Below, in pieces: positions 1 to 7,619 of a DNA stretch of 64,000 bases. Location of the stretch: assembly GCA_030430565.1 (NCBI GenBank), contig JAUIKS010000048.1, positions 1 through 64,000 on the forward strand, in the 5' to 3' direction. The notes below the pieces were generated by a model that worked only from the letters and a program-made list of their open reading frames with translations, had not been told where the DNA came from and did not search any database. Made by a program: the position numbers and the translations under genes. This DNA comes from Polyangia bacterium (GTDB lineage: Bacteria > Myxococcota_A > Polyangia > Nannocystales > Nannocystaceae). The number at the start of each line of letters is the position of its first letter. The first letter of the stretch is position 1.

Positions 1-359
1 ACTTCCGCGTGTACGACGGTCAGACCGGCACGATCCTCTACTCGGACAACTCGTTCCGCAGCCACACCCGCATCGAGATGCCGGTCATCGCGGACGTCGA
101 CAACGACGGCCACGCGGAGGTCGTCGTCGGCGAGAACCGCTGGAACGGCGGAAACCCAGGCATCGAGGTCTGGAACGATGACGAGGAGTGGGTGCGAACG
201 CGCCGAGTGTGGAACCAGCACGGGTACTACATCACCAATGAAAACCCGCTTGAGCAGTACCGCCCTGCGGGCGCGAATTCGGGAGATTATGTCTCGAGCG
301 ACATGACCCGAAGCGGTCTTGTGTGTCCTGATTCTGTCGCGATTCTGAGCGTCGCATGA
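1..359 (+). pseudogene. Left fragment of an interrupted VCBS/FG-GAP repeat protein gene
   Basis: The frame is open from base 3, so the true start lies off the window. The protein has a beta-propeller-like repeat (VIADVDNDGHAEVVVGEN) followed by WNQHGYYITN, the conserved C-terminal motif of large secreted VCBS-repeat proteins of myxobacteria. Homology ends at the ITN codons (231-239). The last 40 or so residues (from about 240) come from inserted DNA and end in a TGA at 357-359 that overlaps the recombinase ATG. The rest of the gene resumes in the same frame at 5911. The intact protein would be an extracellular or surface-anchored repeat protein of unknown ligand. Confidence 0.8.
231..238 (+). 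repeat. Left attachment core (attL) ATCACCAA
   Basis: Left copy of the 8-bp identity at the junctions of the insertion. It encodes Ile-Thr and the start of Asn in the host gene. A third copy at 368-375 inside the recombinase gene shows that the word alone is not decisive; the evidence is the restoration of the host frame. Confidence 0.6.
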
Positions 360-1888
360 GCCGCGCCATCACCAAGTCAGCGCTCCGCGCCCTCAAGCCG
401 AGGGACCGGATGTACGAGCTCACCTGCTCCCGACTGCCGGGCTTCGTCGTGCGGGTGCTCCCAAGCGGCAAAAAGGTCTTTTTGGTCAGATTAACGGTCG
501 GCGGTCGCAGCCGTCGCGTTCGCATCGGCGCCTGGGGGCCGGGTCTCACGCTCGAAGCGGCCCGCGAGCAGGCGCTGCAAATCATCGCCAACAAGGGCGC
601 GCCGCCGCGTGACCGCGAGCGCGGCGCTCGAGCGACTCCGCTCCCCGAGCGTCATTCGATCGCGCGCCGTGAACCGACACCGGCGAGCGCCTACGAGCGA
701 TCGAAACCCACTCCGCAGCCGACCGTTCGCGCGTTGTCGGAGCGGTTCATCAAAGAATACGTAGACGTTTACCTGCGCCCCGGTACGGCCGCCTGTTATC
801 GCCTGTGTCTCAAAAACCATATCCTCCCGGCCCTCGGAGATCGGCCCTTCGACACCGTGTCACGCCGCGACGCGCGAGCCCTGCACGCGAGCCTGAGCGA
901 CCGCCGCGGCACCGCCGACACCGCCCTCAACGTGCTCGGAAGCCTGTACACCCGGATCGTCGACGACTGGGAGCTGTCGGACATGCGCAACCCGACCGCG
1001 AAGATCCGCCGGTTCGGCTCGCGCCGTGTCGAGCGCTTCCTCTCCCCCGCGGAGCGCCGTCGCCTCGAGGCCGTGCTCGAAGACGGCCTGCGGATCCCGC
1101 CCGGCAAGAAAGGCCACCTAGAGCGCTTCAGCGTGTGGGCGATCCGCCTGCTCATGCTCACGGGCCTGCGCCGTAACGAGATCCTGAGCCTCACCTGGTC
1201 GATGGTTAACTGGCAGCACTCGGCGCTGTTCTTGCCCGAGACCAAGACCGGACAACGAACGGTCGTCGTCTCCCGCGAGGTGCTCGAGCTGCTGCGCGAG
1301 ATTTACGAGACAGCACGCAACCCGAACGGGCTCGTGATCCGCGGGCGCAACGGGAACAAGCTCAAGAGCCTCAACAGCACGTGGGAGACGGTGCGCGTAA
1401 ACGCGGGGATCCCCGACGTGCGGCTCCACGATCTGCGCCACTCCTTCGCCAGCGACGCGCTCATGTCGGGCGTGCCGCTCGCGGTCGTCGGCGAGCTGCT
1501 CGGACACCGCCAGCCGTCGACGACCAAGCGCTACGCGCATCTCTCAAGTAGCGTGGTCCGCGAGGCGCTCGAGACGACGACGCGCCGGATCGTGAGCGCC
1601 TCGTCTGCGACGCCGACACGAACGCGACCGTTTGTGCCGCTCACCGATCGCCAATGGCGAGCGATCGCGCCGATCGTGGAGGCGACGCGCAAGCCCGGCG
1701 GCCGCCCCGTCGATCTGCGAGCGACCGTCGACGGGATCCGCTGGGTGCTTGAGCACAAGGCCAAGTGGCGCGAGCTGCCGGCGGAGTACGGCACGCCGAC
1801 GACGACCTGGCGCTGGTACAAGCGCTGGCGCGAGCGCGGCGTGTGGGCGCAGATTGAAGATCTGCTATCAGATAGCGGCTTCTCTTGA
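356..1888 (+). CDS. Tyrosine recombinase with C-terminal IS5-type DUF4096 domain
   Basis: A 510-residue site-specific recombinase. Residues 1-80 resemble the arm-binding DUF4102-type domain, about 120-215 the SAM-like core-binding domain, and about 225-405 the catalytic domain. All catalytic residues are visible: R272 (GLRRNE), K297 (ETKTGQ), H358 and R361 (HDLRHSF), H384 (LLGHRQ) and nucleophile Y393 (TKRYAHL). Residues 425-505 (LTDRQWRAIAPIV, GGRPVDLRATVDGIRWVL, KWRELP, TTWRWYKRWRERGVW) match the N-terminal DNA-binding DUF4096 domain of IS5-family transposases, without the DDE catalytic part. The ATG overlaps the stop of the truncated host frame (ATGA), so translation is probably coupled. 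It likely integrates and excises the element. Confidence 0.88.
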   Translation: MSRAITKSALRALKPRDRMYELTCSRLPGFVVRVLPSGKKVFLVRLTVGGRSRRVRIGAWGPGLTLEAAREQALQIIANKGAPPRDRERGARATPLPERHSIARREPTPASAYERSKPTPQPTVRALSERFIKEYVDVYLRPGTAACYRLCLKNHILPALGDRPFDTVSRRDARALHASLSDRRGTADTALNVLGSLYTRIVDDWELSDMRNPTAKIRRFGSRRVERFLSPAERRRLEAVLEDGLRIPPGKKGHLERFSVWAIRLLMLTGLRRNEILSLTWSMVNWQHSALFLPETKTGQRTVVVSREVLELLREIYETARNPNGLVIRGRNGNKLKSLNSTWETVRVNAGIPDVRLHDLRHSFASDALMSGVPLAVVGELLGHRQPSTTKRYAHLSSSVVREALETTTRRIVSASSATPTRTRPFVPLTDRQWRAIAPIVEATRKPGGRPVDLRATVDGIRWVLEHKAKWRELPAEYGTPTTTWRWYKRWRERGVWAQIEDLLSDSGFS

Positions 1889-2092
1889 ACCACTCTCCAC
1901 GTCGACGACGATCTCGACGGCGATCACCACGAGCCCCTCGACCTCCTCGAGGTCTTCGTACTCCGCCGACGCCTCGCGCATCCGCAGGAACTCCTCGAGG
2001 GCGCTTCGTGCCCTGAACAGCCCGACTCCGTTCAAGAAGCGAGCTTCAAGCTGCGCGTTACCGGCAATCTCGGTCTCGATCAGGGACGACCT
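1868..2092 (-). pseudogene. Coding-like frame remnant of unknown origin
   Basis: A 74-codon open frame on the minus strand has G/C-rich third positions and a protein-like composition (ALEEFLRMREASAEYED, VEGLVVIAVEIVVDVESG) but no convincing start. An in-frame TGA at 2093-2095 closes it upstream, and only a TTG at 2035 could start it. Its stop overlaps the last codons of the recombinase gene convergently. It may be the 3' end of a decayed cargo gene behind the lipoprotein genes. Family not recognised. Confidence 0.3.
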
Positions 2093-2128
2093 TCATATTC
2101 GACCAGGTTCTCTCGCAGCGTCGATCGC

Positions 2129-3115
2129 TCACTGCTCGAAGCAATATAGCCGCGCCGGAGCTCCGCAACTCGTAGGGTTCCCGAGCACCGAGTCGGTCCA
2201 CTCGTAGTTGGTCGCGCCGCAGAACCCGTGCCAGGTGTCGCCTTCGTCGCTTGACCAGTTGCCGCAGCTGTACTGCGAATCGATGGGAGCCCCGCTCGCG
2301 CTGGTGTTCGTGAACACCCCGCTGGCGAGCACAAGCTCACCGTGCTCGTCGACGATGATCGGGCTCAGCAGCGTCCCGTCGGTGAGGTCGTCCCAGTCGT
2401 CGGCGATGGGGATTCCCGTGACGAGGGCGTATCGACCCTTCGAGCGATGAAAATCGAGGCCCGGGGCGCCGGTCTCGTCCGAGAGCCAGGCCTTGAAGGT
2501 CTCGGCGTTCTCGAGATCGGCAGCAGCGGCGAGCTCGCGGCAGATCGAGTCGGCCCCGGCGATGCCGCCGAAGTCGCCGATCAGCATATTGTCGCTCGTG
2601 ACGAAGGCGACTCGGGTACGGATGCAGGCGTCGTCGCAGCCATCGTTGGGGTCTTCGTTGGCGTCGTCGCACTCCTCGACGCCGAGCTGGGTGAAGCCGT
2701 CGCCGCAGCGCGCGAAGTCGCAGGTCGTCGGGCAGCCGTCATCGTCGAACACGTTCCCGTCATCGCAATTCTCGACGCCGTCGTGGACCTTCCCGTCGCC
2801 ACAGGAGGCCCAAGTGCACGAGTTGAGGCAGTCGTCGTGTTGATCGATGTTCCCGTCGTCACAGTCCTCGCCCTCCTCAACGACGCCGTTCCCGCACTCC
2901 GGGCCGGGGTCGCCCGTGGTGAACGCGTCGGAGGAAGATGTACCGGTCGCGGACGCCTCGAGCGTGGTCGGGGCAACGCCCGAGGTCCCCGAGGTCGACG
3001 ACGCGCTGGAAGTCGACGATGAACTCGACGACGTAACCGTGTCGTCAAGCCTCTGGGGGCAGGCCGACAAGATGAGCAGGCAAGAGAGCAGCCCAGGAGT
3101 GTATCTGCGCGCCAT
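2129..3115 (-). CDS. DUF4215-DUF1554 Cys-rich lipoprotein (cargo gene 3)
   Basis: A 328-residue predicted lipoprotein. The signal peptide ends in LLILSAC (C19), followed by a Ser/Thr-rich linker to about residue 70. Three DUF4215 repeats follow (ECGNGVVEEGEDCDDGN and two similar). The C-terminal half is a DUF1554 domain, known from leptospiral lipoproteins: VAFVTSDNMLIGDFGGIAG, GADSICRELAAAA, KAWLS, WTDSVLG, LYCFEQ. Probably surface-exposed, with a disulfide-rich stalk presenting a globular domain; ligand unknown. Last of three same-strand paralogues, 21 bp from its neighbour, so probably cotranscribed. Confidence 0.8.
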   Translation of the reverse strand: MARRYTPGLLSCLLILSACPQRLDDTVTSSSSSSTSSASSTSGTSGVAPTTLEASATGTSSSDAFTTGDPGPECGNGVVEEGEDCDDGNIDQHDDCLNSCTWASCGDGKVHDGVENCDDGNVFDDDGCPTTCDFARCGDGFTQLGVEECDDANEDPNDGCDDACIRTRVAFVTSDNMLIGDFGGIAGADSICRELAAAADLENAETFKAWLSDETGAPGLDFHRSKGRYALVTGIPIADDWDDLTDGTLLSPIIVDEHGELVLASGVFTNTSASGAPIDSQYSCGNWSSDEGDTWHGFCGATNYEWTDSVLGNPTSCGAPARLYCFEQ

Positions 3116-3136
3116 GGCTGGTTGTCGAGTCGTCCG

Positions 3137-4255
3137 CTACGGGTTCGCGTTGGGGAGCCCCTCCACGCAGTATAGATGCTTCAGGTTCGCGCACGATTGA
3201 TTTCCGTAGCTATCCGTCCATCCGACGTCGAGTTTGCCGTTCTCCCCGGCGTGTCCCGCGGCGTCTATCCGCGTCCAGCCGTCGCAGTCGTCCTCAGAGA
3301 CGGCGTGGCCCGCGTTCGAGGTATTGGTCCACATCGCCGAGAACTCTGCCGGCTCGCCCCACTCTGTCACGTTGATCGGGACCTTGAACGGGCCTGCGAA
3401 AAACTCTTCGAGGTTGTTCGCTATGGTCCAGCCATCCGCGCGCACGAGCTTCTTGCCTTCGTCCGTGGCCGTGATCCATGACGCGATGCTCTCGCTGTCC
3501 GTGCTCAGCCACGCTCGATAGCTCGTGGGATGCGCCAGCCCAGCGCCAAAGGCGAGCTCTCGGCAGACTTCGTCAGCGCCCGCGAGTCCGCCGAGGTCGC
3601 CCGTGTGTGCTGTCGAACTCACGAACACCACGCGTCCCCACCACTCGCACTTCGGGGAACAGGTGTCGCTACGACCGTCGTGATCGCACTCCTCCTCGCT
3701 TGGTTGTAACACCCCGTCACCGCATCCGATCAGCAACTCGCAGGATTCGCTGCACGTCGGGTACGAGTCGCCGTTGTCGTCGTTGAGGGGGCCAAGATCA
3801 CATTCCTCACCGGGGCCTCGCTTGTTGTCACCACACACCGCCAGCGTGCACTCGGTGGTGCACGATCCTTCGTCGGAATTGTCCTCGCCCTCGTCACACT
3901 CCTCGGTCTCGAGGTCGTGATGCCCGTCGCCGCACTCCGGCGTGGCGCCGCCGGTCGTCGTCGCGTCGTTGTTTATCGTTGTCGTGGTGTCGTCGCCCGT
4001 CGTCGTCGAGTTCGTCCCGAGCGCGTCTGTCGACGTGTCGTCCGTGGTCGCTTGGGAGGTGCTCGCGCTCGATCCGGTGGATGTGCTGCTGGACGTGACC
4101 TCGAGCTCCAGGGTGCTTGAGCTCTCGTCAGAGAGCGCGCTCGTCGTCGCGCCCGGTTCATCCGAGCTCGCGCAGGCCAGCATGAGAATGCTGCTAACCG
4201 ATGCGGCGATGGCAGGTCGGACGCGCAGAGGCTGGCTCCTGGAATGGTGATTCAC
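3137..4255 (-). CDS. DUF4215-DUF1554 Cys-rich lipoprotein (cargo gene 2)
   Basis: A 372-residue paralogue of the flanking genes. It starts with GTG; no strong Shine-Dalgarno is visible, and the next Met (M25) is too close to the lipobox to serve. The signal peptide ends in ILMLAC (C28). A long Thr/Ser-rich linker with TTT runs precedes three divergent DUF4215 repeats (ECGDGHHDLETEECDEGE, VCGDNKRGPGEECDLG, GCGDGVLQPSEEECD) and a DUF1554 domain (VVFVSSTAHTGDLGGLAG, GADEVCRELAFGAG, RAWLST, LYCVEG). Predicted outer-surface lipoprotein of unknown function. The C-terminus runs a few residues past the usual Cys end. Confidence 0.78.
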   Translation of the reverse strand: MNHHSRSQPLRVRPAIAASVSSILMLACASSDEPGATTSALSDESSSTLELEVTSSSTSTGSSASTSQATTDDTSTDALGTNSTTTGDDTTTTINNDATTTGGATPECGDGHHDLETEECDEGEDNSDEGSCTTECTLAVCGDNKRGPGEECDLGPLNDDNGDSYPTCSESCELLIGCGDGVLQPSEEECDHDGRSDTCSPKCEWWGRVVFVSSTAHTGDLGGLAGADEVCRELAFGAGLAHPTSYRAWLSTDSESIASWITATDEGKKLVRADGWTIANNLEEFFAGPFKVPINVTEWGEPAEFSAMWTNTSNAGHAVSEDDCDGWTRIDAAGHAGENGKLDVGWTDSYGNQSCANLKHLYCVEGLPNANP

Positions 4256-4303
4256 GAGGACTTGTCTTTTTGGTCAGGGTTCAAGCACCGAGGTGCGAAT
4301 ACC

Positions 4304-4322
4304 TAGCCACAGTGGGTGGCTA
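4304..4322. repeat. Hairpin between cargo genes
   Basis: A perfect 7-bp inverted repeat (TAGCCAC, 5-nt spacer, GTGGCTA) lies in the 109-bp gap between two minus-strand lipoprotein genes. It could be a weak terminator, a processing site or a regulator site. No T-run follows on either strand. Confidence 0.4.
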
Positions 4323-4364
4323 CGCGCAACTGGCCCGATACTGGCCACCTCTCAAAAAGCAGGG

Positions 4365-5585
4365 TCATTGCTCAACACAATACAAATGGGCGCTCGCGCC
4401 ACAGAGCCCGGGGTTGCCGATCATGAGGTCGGTCCACTCGGAGTCGATGCTCAGGAACGTCCCACGTCGTCCTTCGGCCTCGATACCCGACATGGTCCAT
4501 CCTTCACAATCTGCGGGGTTCTCTGCGGTCGAACCGTCCGCGCCCGTGTTCGACCAGACGAGCGAGCCGGCGATCTGCTCGGATTGCTCGGTCACGTCGA
4601 TCACGGTCCAGATCTCGCCGTCGGTCAGGTCATCCCAATTGAGCGCAACAACGCGATCGTCAAGCAGCTTGTAGACCCCAGGCGATTGGTGAAAACGCGT
4701 CGCGGGTGACTCTCCGTCGTTGGTGCTCAACCACGCGCGATAGGTCGTCGCGTTCTCTAGCTCTGCAGACTCCGCGAGGAACCGGCACTCGGCGTCCGCG
4801 CCGTCCAGGCTGGCGAAGTCGCCGCCCTGGAAGATCATACTCGAGACGAACACGACACGATCGCGGGCGCACGCGTTGCAACCATCCTCCGCGTCGTCGT
4901 TGCCGTCGTCGCACTCCTCGTCAATGGCGGGTTGCACGTAGCCGTCGCCGCAGCTCGCCTCGACGCAGGTCGACAAGCACGCGTCGGTCTCGTCTTGGTT
5001 GCCGTCGTCGCACTCCTCGCCGCCTTCGACGACCCCGTTCCCGCACCCAGGGCTCTTGCACTCGTTGGTGCACTCATCGGTGTTGACGTCGTTGCCGTCG
5101 TCGCACTCCTCGGAGCCCGCCCAGACCTCGCCGTCACCACACTCGGCCGCTTCACAGGTGCTCAGGCAGGCGTCGCTGTCGTCGGCGTTACCGTCATCGC
5201 AAGCTTCGCCGCCGACCTCGTCGACCACGCCGTCGCCGCACTCGGGCAACACGGTGCAGCGAAGCGAGCAGCCGCCGCCGTAGTCCGCGTCGACGTTCTG
5301 ATCGCCGAAGTCACACTCCTCGCCATCATCCAAGAGACCATCGCCGCAGCCGACGCGGATGCACTCGCTCGAGCACGGCCCGTCGTCGTTATTCGTGGGT
5401 CCGTCGTCGCACTCTTCCCACTCCTCGACCGTGCCGTTCCCGCACTGCTGCTTCATGAACTGCTCGGTGTAGGAGGTCTCCATGGCCGGCACGTCGCCGC
5501 AGCAGGAGCTGACGAGGAGGCCGAGGAGAACAACGCTTCCGCGTTGGAGTTCGCTCGAGCTGGTTCGGAACGTTCGGAGAGGCAT
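4365..5585 (-). CDS. DUF4215-DUF1554 Cys-rich lipoprotein (cargo gene 1)
   Basis: A 406-residue lipoprotein, first of the three-gene cargo series. The frame is open another 49 codons upstream, but ATG at 5585 (MPLRTF) puts a normal signal peptide in front of LLVSSC (C28). Six DUF4215 repeats follow (for example GCGDGLLDDGEECDFGD and GCGNGVVEGGEECDDGN), twice as many as in its paralogues and with only a short linker. The DUF1554 domain follows (VVFVSSMIFQGGDFASL, GADAECRFLAESA, RAWLST, LYCVEQ). Repeat number therefore varies between the three copies, consistent with duplication and repeat expansion. Probably surface-exposed; function unknown. Confidence 0.8.
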   Translation of the reverse strand: MPLRTFRTSSSELQRGSVVLLGLLVSSCCGDVPAMETSYTEQFMKQQCGNGTVEEWEECDDGPTNNDDGPCSSECIRVGCGDGLLDDGEECDFGDQNVDADYGGGCSLRCTVLPECGDGVVDEVGGEACDDGNADDSDACLSTCEAAECGDGEVWAGSEECDDGNDVNTDECTNECKSPGCGNGVVEGGEECDDGNQDETDACLSTCVEASCGDGYVQPAIDEECDDGNDDAEDGCNACARDRVVFVSSMIFQGGDFASLDGADAECRFLAESAELENATTYRAWLSTNDGESPATRFHQSPGVYKLLDDRVVALNWDDLTDGEIWTVIDVTEQSEQIAGSLVWSNTGADGSTAENPADCEGWTMSGIEAEGRRGTFLSIDSEWTDLMIGNPGLCGASAHLYCVEQ

Positions 5586-5910
5586 GGCAGAGCACGCGTC
5601 GAGCAACGCGAACTCGGTGATCGTCTGGCGCGAACCCGCGCATGTCAATCGCGTCTCAACCGCCCGCGAAAACCGCTCTTGCGGCGTTCTGGAGAAATCG
5701 TGGAGTGCGAGCAGCGACGGAGGAGCGAGCATCTATGTACTCCTCGGCCGGCATGCCCGGGCTGTTGCGCTCGACGTGTACCAAGTTGCAGGTCGAACCG
5801 CACACGGGGGTCTCCCACGCGCGTCGCGGATCTGTCTCGATCGTGGCTCGCTCCCACCCAACTCACCGAATTTTCCCAGCACGCCCGCGCTAGCCGAGCA
5901 CCTAGAAGAA
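5586..5910. other. Right end of the inserted element, no gene seen
   Basis: 325 bp between the start of the first cargo lipoprotein gene and the right junction. It should hold the promoter of the minus-strand cargo genes and the right recombinase arm sites, but no binding-site repeat was identified. A plus-strand frame is open through part of it, but it has no homology-like content before the junction. Confidence 0.4.
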
Positions 5911-5918
5911 ATCACCAA
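5911..5918 (+). repeat. Right attachment core (attR) ATCACCAA
   Basis: Right copy of the 8-bp junction word, in the same codon phase as the left copy at 231-238. Host homology begins exactly here with ITNIAKDGTIP. Confidence 0.6.
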
Positions 5919-6372
5919 CATCGCCAAGGACGGGACGATCCCCGCGCAGCCCGAGGCTAACTGGCTCAACCCGCGGTTTAACAATTTCCGTCAGAACGTG
6001 CAGCCGGGCGGGTTGTTCTGGGCGCCTGACGCCGATGTCGCCAGCATGGTCTGCAGCGACTCGGACGAGATGGAGAACGCGCTCGACATCCAGATCGCGG
6101 TCAAGAACATCGGCGCCGACGTGCTCCCCGCGGGCACCACCGTGCACCTGCAGATCGACAAGGACGGCATGATCACGCCGCTGTTCGATACCGTCACCAC
6201 GATGGACCTCCTGCCGGGCGAGTTTGAGCTGCTCGAGCTGACGATCCCGCTGCCGATGAACGCGCCGCCGCTGCCCTTCGAGGTCCAGGCGATCGTCGAT
6301 TACGACGAGATGGTCGACGAGTGCGTCGAGGACAACAACGACGCGCTCGCCAGCTGCATCGTCATCGGCTGA
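5911..6372 (+). pseudogene. Right fragment of the interrupted VCBS repeat protein gene
   Basis: About 153 residues with no start of their own. They begin ITNIAKDGTIPAQPEANW and NNFRQNVQPGG, which normally follow the WNQHxYxITN motif in this family. A CARDB-like beta-sandwich comes next (LDIQIAVKNIGADVLPAG, VHLQIDKDG, LPFEVQAIVDYDEMVDEC, EDNNDALASC) and closes the protein. This is the in-frame continuation of the fragment at 1-238. A chance start within the element could express it, but without a signal peptide it is probably silent unless the element excises. Confidence 0.8.
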
Positions 6373-6386
6373 GCGAGGCGCTCCGA

Positions 6387-6418
6387 CCCCGCGGGCTCCC
6401 GCGCGCTCGAGCGCGGGG
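6387..6418 (+). terminator. Hairpin after the VCBS gene
   Basis: CCCCGCG at 6387-6393 pairs with CGCGGGG at 6412-6418, 15 nt after the stop codon and followed by CTTCTC. The T-run is poor, so this is only terminator-like. Confidence 0.35.
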
Positions 6419-6441
6419 CTTCTCGATGTCGTCGCGCCCGA

Positions 6442-6993
6442 TCACCGACCTATCGTCACGTCGACGGCGGGCGTCGTCAGCCGCCCCTCCCATTTCCTCG
6501 ACCAGCCGCTTGGCGGCTCTACCTCCAGCGGCGGGTTTACGATCTCTACAACGACGGAGTAGCTCCCGGCGGGCAGCGAGCGATAAGTGTAGGCGTAGCA
6601 GCAGGTGAACGTCGTGAGCTCCTCGAAGGTATGGCTGGCGGTAGCGCCAGGTTCGACGGTGAGCGTCGCCTGAACCGCCTTGCGCTGCGCCTTGTAGACG
6701 CTCGTGGGCTCACGGTGTCGACCTGCCCCATCGGACACACGTATCTCGCTCACGCCCCAGTAGTCGGGGTGCACCATCGTGATCGGGTGTGGACCCCCGT
6801 TGTGAATCTCCACCGTGAGCTGAATGGGCTCACCGACCCGATAGGCGCGCTTGTCGACGTAGGCCGTCGCGGACACCCCGGTCGCCGGCGACGCTGGCTC
6901 CGTACGCGTCTGGGGTGCCGTAGGCGCGCCCTCCCTCGACGGGACCGCGCAGGCGCCGAGCGCCGCGAGGAGCATGAACGTTGGCGCCCGCAC
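6442..6993 (-). CDS. Lipoprotein with BsuPI-like beta-sandwich
   Basis: 183 residues from a GTG start; the inner ATG (M7) would leave a signal peptide that is too short. The signal peptide ends LLAALGAC (C15), followed by a short Pro/Thr linker. The body is an Ig-like fold resembling the BsuPI intracellular proteinase inhibitor group: YRVGEPIQLTVEIHNGG, PHPITMVHPDYWGVSE, LTVEPGATASHTFEEL, LPAGSYSVVVEI. An FTCCYAY segment gives a vicinal Cys pair. Probably periplasmic; partner unknown. It ends convergently with the VCBS gene. Confidence 0.65.
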   Translation of the reverse strand: MRAPTFMLLAALGACAVPSREGAPTAPQTRTEPASPATGVSATAYVDKRAYRVGEPIQLTVEIHNGGPHPITMVHPDYWGVSEIRVSDGAGRHREPTSVYKAQRKAVQATLTVEPGATASHTFEELTTFTCCYAYTYRSLPAGSYSVVVEIVNPPLEVEPPSGWSRKWEGRLTTPAVDVTIGR

Positions 6994-7130
6994 GCCTACC
7001 GCAATAACACGCGGACGAGCGCGCGTCCCTCCGAGGTGTTGAGCGCGCGCGCGACGTTCTGGTCGCTCCCGCGGCGCGGATCCGTGGCATTGTGAGCGCG
7101 TCGTTTTGACGACGCGCAGGAGCTAATCGA

Positions 7131-7559
7131 ATGTACGAGATGATCTTCTCTTTCTCCGGCCTGATCGTGCTGCCGTTTTGGGCGTTGATGATCCTCGCGC
7201 CCGGGTGGAACGGCACGCGCCGAGTGATTCGCTCGCCGCTGATCGCGTTGCCGCCCGCGCTGCTCTACGCGGCGCTGGTCTTGCCCGGCATCCGCGAGAC
7301 GCTGCCGGTCGTCATGAACCCGACGCTCGAGGAGATCGCGCGGCTGCTCGGGCAGCCCGAGGGGGCGACGGTCGCGTGGATTCACTTCTTGGCGTTTGAT
7401 CTGTTCGTGGGTCGGTGGGTGTATCTCGACGCGCGCGAGCGCGGGATGCCGGTGCTCGTGAGCTCGCCGGTGCTGTTCTTCGTGCTGATGCTCGGCCCGC
7501 TGGGCTTCGCGGCGCACATGCTCGCGCGCGGCCTGTGGCCCTCGCCGGAGGAGCTGTAG
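7131..7559 (+). CDS. ABA4-like (DUF4281) membrane protein
   Basis: 142 residues and about four transmembrane segments, a normal length for the DUF4281/ABA4 family. Typical features are the N-terminal hydrophobic helix (MYEMIFSFSGLIVLPFWALM), APGW, the central WIHFLAFDLFVGRWVYLDAR, and the final helix VLFFVLMLGPLGFAAHML. Plant ABA4 is needed for neoxanthin synthesis; bacterial members are uncharacterised and a role in carotenoid or lipid metabolism is only a guess. CAGGAGCT 7-12 nt before the ATG is a good ribosome site. It is a single gene, convergent with the GltS-like carrier. Confidence 0.75.
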   Translation: MYEMIFSFSGLIVLPFWALMILAPGWNGTRRVIRSPLIALPPALLYAALVLPGIRETLPVVMNPTLEEIARLLGQPEGATVAWIHFLAFDLFVGRWVYLDARERGMPVLVSSPVLFFVLMLGPLGFAAHMLARGLWPSPEEL

Positions 7560-7619
7560 ACTCCGCCGAGCTGCGCCTTCGAACAGGACCGGCTCATGCG
7601 GCTCGCGGGGCTGGGCTCC

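Larger units (their letters stand above)
231..5918 (+). mobile_element. Putative 5.68 kb integrative element inserted in the VCBS gene
   Basis: The word ATCACCAA occurs at 231-238 and 5911-5918, in the same codon phase (Ile-Thr-Asn) of the two halves of one gene. Deleting one copy and everything between rebuilds WNQHGYYITN joined to IAKDGTIPAQPEANW, which matches the usual order of this protein family. A tyrosine recombinase gene begins 118 bp inside the left junction, as is usual for site-specific integrative elements. Cargo is three minus-strand lipoprotein genes of one family. No conjugation or replication gene is present. The exact crossover site within or near the 8-bp identity is inferred. 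By eye the insert is less GC-rich than its flanks. Confidence 0.75.

Noticed and set aside
368..375. Third ATCACCAA inside the recombinase gene
   Set aside because: An 8-bp word encoding Ile-Thr is common in coding DNA. This copy has no host homology beside it, so it was not taken as an attachment site.
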